Origin: QQUD01 sp039029915 | Lineage (GTDB): Bacteria; Chloroflexota; Anaerolineae; Promineifilales; Promineifilaceae | Reading direction: 5' to 3' | DNA: 35,147 nt | NCBI GenBank assembly: GCA_039029915.1 | Contig: JBCCFD010000022.1 | Location: forward strand, 1 to 35,147 | In this document: piece after piece, positions 1-8,074 of the stretch | Layout: each line of letters opens with the position of its first letter | Numbering within the stretch: position 1 is the stretch's first letter | Translations under genes and position numbers: made by a program | Notes under the pieces: model-generated | What the model was told of the DNA's origin: nothing | The model's input: only the letters and a program-made list of their open reading frames with translations | Databases searched by the model: none

Positions 1-294
1 GACAAAAAGACAGTAAATAACAAAGCCCCATATACAAATTGTTCGTAAAACTTCCATTTCCTATTTCCCTGACGGGATTTTACCTACTTCCTGATATTTG
101 ACCGTGAATTTCCAGATTTTAGATATTTATTACCTACACAACTAGGTCTCACTAGCACCTTTTTTATCATTTAACACGGTTATTAGAGAGCAAAAAGCAT
201 CTTGAAATCAAACAGCTTCGTCTAAGATTTTGTTCTCCTGAAAGTAATTTTCATAACCCAATTTTGTAATCAAGATATTTGTTGAAATTTACTT

Positions 295-314
295 AACTGT
301 TCCGAAGGTTCTAA
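295..314 (+). repeat. 20-bp dispersed repeat, copy A
   Basis: AACTGTTCCGAAGGTTCTAA. It matches copies at 13947-13966 and 33397-33416 with one or two differences. All three lie in the same orientation in intergenic DNA, and two of them adjoin other inverted repeats. Origin unknown. Confidence 0.6.
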
Positions 315-360
315 ATTAAAAGCCTTCCTATGCTGGTTTGGATTCGAAATGAATGAACTA

Positions 361-434
361 CCCCGCCGTAAACGGACGGGGCATCGAAGCCCAAAAGGAA
401 TTTTTCTCACCACAAGTGGGGGGTATTCAACCCC
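361..434. repeat. Two adjacent GC-rich hairpins, possible IS200/IS605-type end remnant
   Basis: Positions 361-381 fold as CCCCG-CCGT, loop AA, ACGG-A-CGGGG (9 pairs with one bulge). Positions 420-434 fold as GGGGT-ATTCA-ACCCC. Subterminal hairpins of this kind occur at the ends of IS200/IS605-family elements, but no TnpA or TnpB reading frame is nearby. The element identity is therefore only an inference. Confidence 0.35.
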
Positions 435-647
435 TGCAGGGTAATAAAAATTATAAATGTCGGCTATACTTAGGAAAATTTCACAAACTATCTTGAAATA
501 CAACAGAGCGGAAATGTGACATTTACTCATTAGAATCAAATTACCACTATTTCTTTTTCAAGAAGCATTTTGGTTTTCACCTAGGCAAATAGAGAGTAAT
601 CATGGTACGTTTCACAAAAAAGGCTTTCTTTTACTACAGAAAAAAGC

Positions 648-3065
648 ATGGATACAAAATCACTCAAAACGCTAGAGTTTGATAAAGTACTACAAATATT
701 GGCCGGATTTACGAGCTTTAGCGCTGGCGAAGCGCTAGCACTAAGTTTGCATCCCACAACAGATTTATGGGAAGCAAATCAGTGGCAAAGCGAAACACAA
801 GAAGCGATGGTTTTACTAGACACAAACACAAGTGTAACCATTGGTGGTGCTAGAGATGTTCGGCAAGCGATTGATAATGCGGAGCATGGCTTCACTTTAA
901 CGGCCGATTCTTTGCTAGAAATCAGGAATACCATCATTGCGGCTCGCAATCTCAAGCGCCAGCTTATCAAAGCGCATGATAACTTCCCCAAGCTGGCAGC
1001 CGTTGCCGAACTTGTTGAAGAGTGTCCCGGGATTGTCTCTTCAATTAGCCAAACGATTGACGATCGGGGAGAAGTGCTTGATAGCGCCAGCCCCAAGCTT
1101 GGTAAGATTCGCCAACAACAGCGAGTCACCCATGCCAAAATTCAAGATAAACTGCAGCGACTTCTCAACAGCAGTCAAAATCAGCATCTACAGGAACCGC
1201 TTGTTTCAACGCGAGGTGGGCGATACGTTGTTCCATTGAGAGCTGATGCCAAGGGACGCATCAAAGGGATTGTTCACGATCAAAGCGGCAGTGGGGCCAC
1301 GCTTTGGATCGAACCAATGGCTACTGTTGACCTCAACAATGAGTACAGGGGATTAAAGCTAGAGGAAGATGACGAAATCGGCCGTATTCTAGCGGCTTTA
1401 TCAGAAAAGATCGCTGATCAAGGGGATAGTATCAAACGCGTTGTGGAGCGGATGGCCGAACTTGATTTAATTTTCGCCAAAGGGAGATACGCCGCGCAAA
1501 TTGATGGCGTCACACCAACGTTTGTAGAATGGCGGGAATTTGAACAGCCTAAGCCACCAAAGCACGCCAACGAATTGGCAAAGTGGACACCACCTCCCCC
1601 AAATCTCCATCCTGGGTCAACGATTTGGATCAAAGGAGCGAGACATCCATTACTCTCACCTGATGAAGTGATCCCAACGGACCTGACCGTCAACGAGGAT
1701 ATTTTTACAATTCTAATTACTGGCCCAAATACGGGGGGTAAAACCGTCAGCTTAAAATCGATGGGCCTCATGGTTTTGATGGCTCAATCTGGTCTTCACC
1801 TACCTGCAATCGAAGCCCGCATGACGCTATTTGATGATGTCTTTGCCGATATTGGAGATGAACAGTCCATTGAACAAAGCTTATCCACGTTCTCTGGGCA
1901 TATGACGAATATTATTCGCATCTTGGATTCAGTAGATGACCGCTCATTGATCTTATTTGATGAGCTCGGCTCTGGAACGGACCCTACAGAAGGGGCGGCA
2001 CTGGCCCAAGCCGTTATCAACTATTTGCGCGACAAAGGAGCGACCAGCTTTGTAGCGACGCATTATCCTGAGCTTAAAGTGTATGCCAGCCAAACGAAAG
2101 GGGCGACGAACGCATCGCTCTTGTTTGATGTAGATACGCTCTCCCCAACCTATGAAATGAGTATCGGTATTCCTGGCCGTTCTAATGCATTTGCTATTGC
2201 CCGTCGACTCGGCCTCGATAACTCAATCCTAGATGATGCCATGAAAATGGTGGGCAACGACAGCCATGAAGCGGAAGATCTCCTTGACTCAATCTATTCG
2301 CTTAGGGAAAAGATTGCGGCTGAAGAGGCAACGACTCGCTTGGCGATGAAAGAGGCGGAGCAAAACCGTGATGCGCTTGTCCAACGGCTAGAAGAGATTG
2401 AAGATGAGCGAGCTGAAATATTGGAGCGCACTGAAAACGACCTGCGTGAAGAGATTGAAGCGGTCAAAACTGAACTTAAGCAAATTCGTCGTCAAATTCG
2501 GGATGCGGACTCTCTCAATAAGTTGAAGAAAGCGAACAAACAGCTTGAAGCAGTTGAAATGCCACAAACGGCCGTTCCTATCAAAAAACCAACCAAACCG
2601 AAACAGCAAAAAGGGCGGCAGCTTAAACCAGGTGACACCGTTAAAATCAAAACTCTCAACACCACGGGTGAAGTCATCTCTATCAACCGCGCCAAGAAAG
2701 AGGCCCAGCTGGCCGTCGGCCGCTTGCAAATGAGGGCAAAATTAGCCGATTTAGAATTCAAAGGCCGCCCGGTTGAGGAGCGTGAACGAGAATATATCAA
2801 CACGACGAGCAAGTCTGTAGGGATGGAATTAGACATACGAGGCAAGCGAGTCGAAGATGGCCTGCAGGAGCTTGAAGCGTACATTGACTCCGCTTTCTTA
2901 TCCAATATGCCTTGGGTGCGCGTTATTCACGGCAAGGGCACCGGCAAGCTCAGAAAGGCCGTCCGCTCAGCTTTAGGAAAAAACAGACATGTCAAATCGT
3001 GGGAAGAAGGCAAAAAGGGTGAAGGGGACGCCGGTGTGACCGTGGCGAAACTAATTGAAAATTAA
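648..3065 (+). CDS. mutS2: MutS2 family ATPase with C-terminal Smr domain
   Basis: An 805-aa protein, the usual MutS2 length. MutS2 proteins act in recombination suppression and, in Firmicutes, in splitting collided ribosomes. Residues ~1-320 form the MutS-like core and lever. The ABC-type ATPase has Walker A GPNTGGKT (359-366, Lys365), Walker B LILFDELGSGTDP with Asp438/Glu439, and the switch ATHYPELK. A Glu/Lys/Arg-rich coiled coil spans ~540-640. The Smr endonuclease domain (~725-805) carries LDIRGK (728-733) and HGKGTG (761-766), so both enzymatic halves look intact. No mismatch-recognition domain is present, as expected for MutS2 versus MutS1. The ATG at 648 has only a weak purine tract upstream. 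The family is certain; which cellular role applies here cannot be told from sequence. Confidence 0.97.
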   Translation: MDTKSLKTLEFDKVLQILAGFTSFSAGEALALSLHPTTDLWEANQWQSETQEAMVLLDTNTSVTIGGARDVRQAIDNAEHGFTLTADSLLEIRNTIIAARNLKRQLIKAHDNFPKLAAVAELVEECPGIVSSISQTIDDRGEVLDSASPKLGKIRQQQRVTHAKIQDKLQRLLNSSQNQHLQEPLVSTRGGRYVVPLRADAKGRIKGIVHDQSGSGATLWIEPMATVDLNNEYRGLKLEEDDEIGRILAALSEKIADQGDSIKRVVERMAELDLIFAKGRYAAQIDGVTPTFVEWREFEQPKPPKHANELAKWTPPPPNLHPGSTIWIKGARHPLLSPDEVIPTDLTVNEDIFTILITGPNTGGKTVSLKSMGLMVLMAQSGLHLPAIEARMTLFDDVFADIGDEQSIEQSLSTFSGHMTNIIRILDSVDDRSLILFDELGSGTDPTEGAALAQAVINYLRDKGATSFVATHYPELKVYASQTKGATNASLLFDVDTLSPTYEMSIGIPGRSNAFAIARRLGLDNSILDDAMKMVGNDSHEAEDLLDSIYSLREKIAAEEATTRLAMKEAEQNRDALVQRLEEIEDERAEILERTENDLREEIEAVKTELKQIRRQIRDADSLNKLKKANKQLEAVEMPQTAVPIKKPTKPKQQKGRQLKPGDTVKIKTLNTTGEVISINRAKKEAQLAVGRLQMRAKLADLEFKGRPVEEREREYINTTSKSVGMELDIRGKRVEDGLQELEAYIDSAFLSNMPWVRVIHGKGTGKLRKAVRSALGKNRHVKSWEEGKKGEGDAGVTVAKLIEN

Positions 3066-3088
3066 GAGAAGCTAGGGCTAGCACTTTG

Positions 3089-3122
3089 CTACCAGAGTTT
3101 TTAAGTATTCCTTATCTGGTAG
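3089..3122 (+). terminator. Weak hairpin terminator after mutS2
   Basis: CTACCAGA (3089-3096) pairs with TCTGGTAG (3115-3122) across an 18-nt loop, followed by a T-rich but interrupted stretch. It lies 24 nt after the mutS2 stop. The long loop and poor T-run make it weak. Confidence 0.35.
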
Positions 3123-3315
3123 AAGTTTAATTGTCTTTTGTGACGGAATACTAGAGAAAAGCAAGCCACAAATTCAAAACCACCGATTCAAAACAAGGTA
3201 TGTTTTCAATTGCCGCCCTCCAATTCTAACTCTAGAATTAGAAGCAGCCCGTGACCTGTTAGCCGCTTTCTTAAAACCCTCTCACATTAATAGTAATCTA
3301 ACAAAGCTGTTTACA

Positions 3316-3819
3316 ATGCAACACATTATGGAAGAAGAAAACGACATTATGCACAGTCAAGCCATGATCCTCTTTGAACGAGCTTATCGCAACCACATGC
3401 GGGGCCAGTTGGGGGACGCTATTGAGCTCTATAAGCGATCTATCGCGATTCACCCAACCGCCGAGGCATATACGTTCCTAGGTTGGACATACAGCATGAT
3501 GGATCGGCTTGATGAAGCAATTGATATGTGTCACAAGGCGATTGAAATCGATCCAACATTCGGCAATCCTTATAATGATATCGGTGCTTATCTGATTGAA
3601 TTAGGGGAGTATGATGAAGCCGCTGAATGGCTCGATAAGGCGACGCGAGCAACGCGATACCAGTCTCCTCAACTGCCGCACCTCAATTTAGGGCGCGTTC
3701 ATGAAGCAAACGGCCGTTTTCGGTCAGCGTTACAAAGCTATGAAGATGCGCTTGAAATTGATCCCCTCTTTTTACCCGGCTATTGGGCCAAAACCGCCCT
3801 GCTAGGCAAAATGAATTAG
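3316..3819 (+). CDS. Small TPR-repeat protein
   Basis: A soluble 167-aa protein made almost wholly of tetratricopeptide repeats, which are helical scaffolds for protein-protein contacts. Repeats are visible as GWTYSMMDRLDEAIDMCHKA, then a unit around GAYLIELGEYDEAAEWLDKA, then GRVHEANGRFRSALQSYEDA, each with the A-x-x-x-hydrophobic spacing and ending near IDP or its equivalent. A partial first unit lies around residues 12-40. There is no signal peptide, TM segment or catalytic domain. Several in-frame ATGs (3316, 3328, 3349) compete and none has a strong ribosome site, so the start is uncertain by up to 11 residues. The aldo/keto reductase gene follows 34 nt later on the same strand, so the two are probably co-transcribed. 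The partner is unknown. Confidence 0.85.
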   Translation: MQHIMEEENDIMHSQAMILFERAYRNHMRGQLGDAIELYKRSIAIHPTAEAYTFLGWTYSMMDRLDEAIDMCHKAIEIDPTFGNPYNDIGAYLIELGEYDEAAEWLDKATRATRYQSPQLPHLNLGRVHEANGRFRSALQSYEDALEIDPLFLPGYWAKTALLGKMN

Positions 3820-3853
3820 AAACCTGTCAATCACACATGTAGGAACTGTCGCT

Positions 3854-4828
3854 ATGCAAAAAAGAATATTTGGAAATACGGAACAAGCTGTTTCAGAGGT
3901 TGGTTTAGGCTGCTGGCAATTTGGGGGAGACTGGGGTGCCATCAGTGATGAAAAGGCGTTCGAAATATTAGAAACGGCCGTTTCAAACGGCATCACCTTT
4001 ATTGATACAGCAGACGTTTACGGAGCAGGTCGTTCCGAACAGCTCATCGGCCAATTTTTCAAATCGCGCGCCGATGATGTCTTCATTGCCACCAAAGTCG
4101 GTCGCTTTAACTACCCCGGACCGTATACCCAAGACCTTCTGAGACAACATGTAACCGACTCTCTCAAACGTTTGGATACCAACCAACTTGATCTTGTCCA
4201 ACTGCACTGTATTCCTAAAGAGGTCATGGCTTCCGGCGAAATCTTTGACTGGCTAAGGCTTTTGAAGCAAGAAGGGCTCATTCGCCACTTTGGGGCTAGC
4301 GTGGAAACGATGGATGAGGCGTTGTTAATACTTGATCAACCTGAGCTAACCTCACTTCAAATCATCTTCAATATCTTTCGTCAAAAACCAATTCATACAC
4401 TTTTTGATAGAGCAAAAGCGGCTGATGTAGGCGTGATTGTACGTCTTCCCTTAGCCAGCGGACTACTTGCCGGTAAATTTACCGCAGAAACCACATTTGA
4501 TGAGTCAGACCATCGCCACTACAACAAAGATGGTGAAGCGTTTAATGTGGGCGAAACCTTCGCGGGCTTACCCTTTGAAAAAGGGGTTGAGCTGGCAGAT
4601 CAGCTTAAGCCACTTGTACCTGAAGGGATGACTATGGCACAGTTTTCTCAACGGTGGATTTTAGACCATGAAGCAGTCAGCACGGTTATCACAGGTGCAT
4701 CAAAAACACAGCAGGCAATTGACAATGCCAAATCGTCGTCTTTACCTTCGCTTTCCAGCGAGTTGCATCAACAAATCACGGAAATTTATAAAACGGCCGT
4801 TCACGACCATATTCGAGGCGCGTACTAA
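3854..4828 (+). CDS. Aldo/keto reductase
   Basis: A 324-aa cytoplasmic NAD(P)H-dependent oxidoreductase of the AKR superfamily, with a (beta/alpha)8 barrel expected. The catalytic tetrad is visible: Asp51 and Tyr56 in FIDTADVYGAGRSE, Lys81 in IATKVGR, and His118 in DLVQLHC. The cofactor-binding end is seen in the C-terminal VITGASKTQQAIDNA. It resembles the YajO/Tas-like group acting on aldehydes, but the natural substrate cannot be read from sequence. The ATG at 3854 starts with the conserved MQKRIFGNTE...VSEVGLGCWQFGG N-terminus. It sits downstream of the TPR gene and ends before a strong terminator. It contains two copies of the ACGGCCGT palindrome (3974, 4793). Confidence 0.93.
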   Translation: MQKRIFGNTEQAVSEVGLGCWQFGGDWGAISDEKAFEILETAVSNGITFIDTADVYGAGRSEQLIGQFFKSRADDVFIATKVGRFNYPGPYTQDLLRQHVTDSLKRLDTNQLDLVQLHCIPKEVMASGEIFDWLRLLKQEGLIRHFGASVETMDEALLILDQPELTSLQIIFNIFRQKPIHTLFDRAKAADVGVIVRLPLASGLLAGKFTAETTFDESDHRHYNKDGEAFNVGETFAGLPFEKGVELADQLKPLVPEGMTMAQFSQRWILDHEAVSTVITGASKTQQAIDNAKSSSLPSLSSELHQQITEIYKTAVHDHIRGAY

Positions 4829-4885
4829 CCACCAGCTTGTTTTGCATCTTTATCCCATCAAACTCATCATGTGCTCTTGAGAATC

Positions 4886-4915
4886 AGAACCTATCTTTGC
4901 ATAGGTTCTTTTTTT
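4886..4915 (+). terminator. Rho-independent terminator of the TPR-AKR unit
   Basis: AGAACCTAT (4886-4894), loop CTTTGC, ATAGGTTCT (4901-4909), then an uninterrupted T tract to 4915. A textbook intrinsic terminator 57 nt after the aldo/keto reductase stop. Confidence 0.9.
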
Positions 4916-4963
4916 ATTTTAAGAGCTTGTTCACCATGATGAACGTGAAAACCGGACAAGTCT

Positions 4964-5539
4964 CTACGAGATTGAAGATTTATCTTGGGGCAAGGGTATA
5001 AATGCTTGATCAATTATTTGACAAAGAGAATTGATAAACTGTCGGTCCGTTTGAATTGGCTTGAGGGTGATTTTTGTGGCCGGAATAGTTTTTAAATGAT
5101 CGTCAATCATCAAATTTAGGGGAAAGGGTTCAGCAATTAATACCAAATCATTGCTGTAAAATCGAAGCTCGATTTTTTCTTCATCAGATTTTTTTACAAA
5201 TGGAATCGTTTTGGTTTTGAGTGCTCTCTGAATAAGCCAAGCAACATCATGAAATTCAAGCTCAAAAACCTTCACCATTGTATTAGCAAAACGCTCATGC
5301 ACCCATCGGCCGACAAACCACACAATGATGACACTTATACTGATAAAGGTTAGCTTTTGACCAATAGGGAGTTCTTGTTGTAACCAGTAAAAAAAACTAG
5401 ACCCAAGAAAAATTAAAATGATGTGCTGAATCCAAACTTGGGAAACTTGCCAGCGGTTGCTACTCATAAAGCTCTTTAACTTAAGAATTTGTAATCCTTT
5501 CAACCATAGATGCAATAGCTCCTTTCGGTCAAGACACAC
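4964..5539 (-). CDS. Unknown protein with two membrane segments
   Basis: Up to 191 aa, and I do not recognise the family. Two hydrophobic helices (about residues 37-53 and 62-78, IILIFLGSSFFYWL and LTFISISVIIVWFVGRWV) are separated by a short charged hairpin. A soluble mixed alpha/beta tail of ~110 residues follows, containing FYSNDLVLIAEPFPLNLMI. This suggests a membrane-anchored cytoplasmic domain. The longest frame begins with GTG at 5539. An AAGGAG stretch lies just inside it, so a downstream TTG (codon 13) or the ATG at codon 25 may be the true start. It converges on the aldo/keto reductase gene. Its base composition is more AT-rich than its neighbours and it lacks the ACGGCCGT palindrome. 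Confidence 0.65.
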   Translation of the reverse strand: MCLDRKELLHLWLKGLQILKLKSFMSSNRWQVSQVWIQHIILIFLGSSFFYWLQQELPIGQKLTFISISVIIVWFVGRWVHERFANTMVKVFELEFHDVAWLIQRALKTKTIPFVKKSDEEKIELRFYSNDLVLIAEPFPLNLMIDDHLKTIPATKITLKPIQTDRQFINSLCQIIDQAFIPLPQDKSSIS

Positions 5540-5629
5540 AAGGAATTATCTCTACGTTCTCTCATTTGAGGATTTATGGCCACTTAGACGAAAGAGACTT
5601 ATAACTGGGGTTACGCAGTCACTGAACGT

Positions 5630-5647
5630 TGTAGGCTGAAGCCTACA
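5630..5647. repeat. Perfect 8-bp-stem intergenic hairpin
   Basis: TGTAGGCT-GA-AGCCTACA. It is palindromic with no T tract, so probably a dispersed repeat rather than a terminator. Confidence 0.5.
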
Positions 5648-5973
5648 GCTAGCAAAGAAAACCTACTCAAGCAGGTTGAGAGGACCATTATCTAATTAAA
5701 ATTTGCTTCTGTTTTGACGAAAGTCTTCTTGAAAAATGTAAAGTTCAGGCTGCTTTGAGCAGACTTCTTCGATAAGCGTAGCATTCATTCTATGGTGCAA
5801 AAGTGCGTAACATCAATTATAACCAACTGATGAAACAGGTCGGCTTATCTTTTTTAGGTATCTATCGGTTCCAATTAGGAAAAGATGTGATTTAGAAATT
5901 TTTCTCTACCAACATTCAAGGGCTTTTAGTTTAATTAGCAATGCAAAAAAACAGCCGTCGGCAGCTCATGCAC

Positions 5974-6001
5974 AAAAAAAGACCTAGCAAAACTAGGTCT
6001 T
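5974..6001 (-). terminator. Rho-independent terminator of the 6037-6957 gene
   Basis: On the reverse strand AAGACCTAG, loop TTTTG, CTAGGTCTT and then a run of T (genomic A tract 5974-5980). Stem arms are at 5979-5987 and 5993-6001. It lies 35 nt beyond the stop of the reverse-strand membrane-protein gene. Confidence 0.9.
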
Positions 6002-6036
6002 CATAATAGTAACAATGAAGCTATCCAATCAAACAG

Positions 6037-6957
6037 TTATGCGCGCATTCTGCGCACCTCATTGAGCACCTCATCAATACCGCGCTGGTTGCCAAACGCC
6101 TGTAGGCTTGATTTCAAGCCATCGAGTGCGCCAACAAGCGAGTGCATCGGCCCAGCACCAGCCCCAAGGGCCGCCCCTGTAAACAGCATATCAACAATAC
6201 GGGGTACGCCAATTTGTAAATATTCAAACAGCCCTTGGTCAGTAAAAATAGCTACGATAAACCCCAGCATAAACCCAATATAAATCGACATGCGCCGTTT
6301 ATAGCCAACGTAAACGGGGTTCTTGTTGAACCCTTTAAAAATCTCACTGATGCTAGCCAACTTAGCTTCAGCTTGATTAAACAGTTCGATATCGTCTAAT
6401 GATGACGCTTCATTAACCGCCTGCCAAGCCGCGTTCAATTTGTCTTCTAGCTCTTGGAAGCCTTCTTTTGACACATTAGCAATGGTGGCCACATTCTCAA
6501 CTTCACCTTCAAAATAATCGAATAAGGTTTCAACTGAGCGCTCAATCGCGAGGGCAAGCGCCAGTAGTGGAGCCAAGGCAATACTTAGCTCCCCAATTGG
6601 GCCTGTTTCTTCAATAATTTTTGATTCAAACAGCCAGCCAATCCCATTGCCATTAAAAACAACCACGCCCAATGAAACCAAAATCACACCTGTTAAAACA
6701 GCACTAAAAATATTGGTGGAATTTTTGCCGATCATGTGCACCAAATTGCGGACTCGTTCACCCAAAGTTGGCTTCTTTGTAGGCTGTTGGGGCATCGCTG
6801 CGCTATTTGGATCAAGCTCTGGCATGCTCCGAGTAGCAGGCTCAAAACTTTTGCTGCCTGCCTCAGGTGTATCCATACTCATTGCAGTTTCTTCCTCTGC
6901 AGATGTTTGAATATATTTTTTGGACATATCCATCTTTCCATAGTAATACTTTGACAT
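6037..6957 (-). CDS. Unknown membrane protein with four hydrophobic segments
   Basis: A 306-aa protein I do not recognise. Residues 1-75 are hydrophilic and probably cytoplasmic. Hydrophobic segments lie at about 83-103 (IFSAVLTGVILVSLGVVVF), 120-138 (IALAPLLALALAIERSVE), 213-230 (IYIGFMLGFIVAIF) and 241-260, the last running into the glycine-rich GAALGAGAGPMHSLVGALDG. Between segments 2 and 3 lies an acidic helical stretch (~140-205). The start is well supported: AAGGAGG lies 6 nt before the ATG at 6957. It has its own strong terminator and is divergent from the DUF1269-like gene, with 367 bp between the starts. The pairing of two unknown membrane proteins around one promoter region hints at, but does not prove, shared control. 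Confidence 0.82.
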   Translation of the reverse strand: MSKYYYGKMDMSKKYIQTSAEEETAMSMDTPEAGSKSFEPATRSMPELDPNSAAMPQQPTKKPTLGERVRNLVHMIGKNSTNIFSAVLTGVILVSLGVVVFNGNGIGWLFESKIIEETGPIGELSIALAPLLALALAIERSVETLFDYFEGEVENVATIANVSKEGFQELEDKLNAAWQAVNEASSLDDIELFNQAEAKLASISEIFKGFNKNPVYVGYKRRMSIYIGFMLGFIVAIFTDQGLFEYLQIGVPRIVDMLFTGAALGAGAGPMHSLVGALDGLKSSLQAFGNQRGIDEVLNEVRRMRA

Positions 6958-7162
6958 GTTTCCTCCTTGAGAAACCCTGCTTTCACAACCCTTTTTGAGC
7001 TAGAAATCGGGAAATTTATCCGAAAGGCTATATGTTTCACTTAAAAATTCAATGATTATTGGTCTTTAGAGTATGGGAAGATTTTGCTAACAATAATTGG
7101 TCAATAATGATTTTAAAAATTCCCATTTGGGTACTTAGAACAATCAAAACTATATCTTAATA

Positions 7163-7176
7163 TCGCCTGTTGGCGA
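7163..7176. repeat. Small hairpin in the divergent promoter region
   Basis: TCGCC-TGTT-GGCGA. The 12-mer TCGCCTGTTGGC recurs on the opposite strand near 23216-23227. It may be a regulatory or dispersed element; no function is assigned. Confidence 0.35.
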
Positions 7177-7324
7177 ATCCAACACAGTCAAGATATTGGG
7201 CAATATATTTCTACAACTCCCCCACAGTTTCTCCACAATTTATCCAGAATCAGCATCTACACTTCAGATATCAAACAAAAACAAATCAACTGAGATGTTG
7301 AACGATATACGAAGGAGACACAAA

Positions 7325-7864
7325 ATGAGCGACTTAGTCGTTATCACTTATAATCAAGAATCAAAAGCTACAGATGCGCTAGCAAAAATTGCAACTTTAA
7401 AACAAGAAAACGTCCAAAAAGCGTTGGTACATATTGAAGATGCAGCTGTCGCGGTTAAAAATGCCAAAGGCAAAGTTAAGATCAAACAAACTTTGGAGTC
7501 GGCCGTTAAAGGTGGACGCGTAGCTAGCGGCGGACTCTGGGGCTTATTGATTGGATTCCTCTTTGGTGGACCTATCTTTGGGGCATTGCTAGGCATGGGA
7601 CTATACGCGCTCCTTGGCAACAAGATTGATATTGGCATCGACAATAAATTTATTGATGACGTGAGCAATGATCTTGCACCAGGAGATTCAGCCCTCTTCT
7701 TGCTCGTCAACAATACGCCAGCTGAAGTAGTGAGCGAGTCGCTGTCTGAATTTGGTGGCAATCTTTATCACACTTCTTTGAGTGACGAAGCTGAACAAGC
7801 GTTTCACAAAGCATTAGAACAAGAGGAGATTAAAACGGCCGTTATTGCCCACCACGAAGCCTAA
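7325..7864 (+). CDS. DUF1269-type membrane protein
   Basis: A 179-aa protein that looks like the DUF1269 (COG4803) family: a short soluble N-terminal domain (MSDLVVITYNQESKATDAL), a glycine-rich hydrophobic hairpin at ~67-97 (GGLWGLLIGFLFGGPIFGALLGMGLYAL, quoted as two parts GGLWGLLIGFLFGG and PIFGALLGMGLYAL), and a C-terminal domain containing ALFLLVNNTPAEVV. The biochemical role of this family is not established; members are often found with stress or membrane-integrity genes. The frame is open upstream to 7196, but AAGGAG 7 nt before the ATG at 7325 and the match to the family N-terminus make 7325 the start. A strong hairpin follows the stop. One ACGGCCGT copy lies at 7835. Confidence 0.85.
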   Translation: MSDLVVITYNQESKATDALAKIATLKQENVQKALVHIEDAAVAVKNAKGKVKIKQTLESAVKGGRVASGGLWGLLIGFLFGGPIFGALLGMGLYALLGNKIDIGIDNKFIDDVSNDLAPGDSALFLLVNNTPAEVVSESLSEFGGNLYHTSLSDEAEQAFHKALEQEEIKTAVIAHHEA

Positions 7865-7967
7865 TTACCCCGTTTCAATAATCACTAGAATGATTTTCTT
7901 GAGAAAGGCATTTTAGAAACCTTGGAAAAAAATTACTAGCTAAACTCAAAACCTCATAAAAACAAGG

Positions 7968-7998
7968 AATCACCGAGGAAAGCTTTCTCGGTGATTTT
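7968..7998. terminator. Hairpin terminator, probably bidirectional
   Basis: AATCACCGAG (7968-7977) pairs with CTCGGTGATT (7987-7996) and is followed by a short T run. It lies between the convergent DUF1269-like and MBL-fold genes, and flanking A and T tracts allow use from either side. Confidence 0.8.
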
Positions 7999-8074
7999 GC
8001 TATCCAAAGCGTTTGAAAAATAATCGAACCTTGTTTAATTACCCATCTTGGCTGTCCTCTTATGACACAATTCC

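Larger units (their letters stand above)
1..647. other. Gene-free upstream region of mutS2
   Basis: AT-rich, with stop codons in all frames apart from one unconvincing reverse ORF that crosses two hairpins. It holds one copy of a 20-bp dispersed repeat (295-314) and two GC-rich hairpins (361-381 and 420-434). No tRNA or other RNA gene was recognised. The mutS2 promoter must lie in the last 200 bases, but no convincing -35/-10 pair stands out. Confidence 0.5.
5540..6036. other. Gene-free region with a hairpin repeat
   Basis: About 500 bases without a credible gene. It holds a perfect hairpin at 5630-5647 (TGTAGGCT, loop GA, AGCCTACA) of the type that recurs between genes in many bacterial genomes, and at its right end the terminator of the next reverse-strand gene. 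Nothing else was recognised. Confidence 0.5.

Noticed and set aside
270..539. An 89-codon reverse-strand open frame upstream of mutS2
   Set aside because: It runs through two strong hairpins and a dispersed repeat, has no ribosome site and its product shows no domain-like pattern.
648..3065. Long shadow frames on the opposite strand of mutS2 and other large genes
   Set aside because: They lie wholly inside well-supported genes, lack start signals and give low-complexity products typical of antisense reading.
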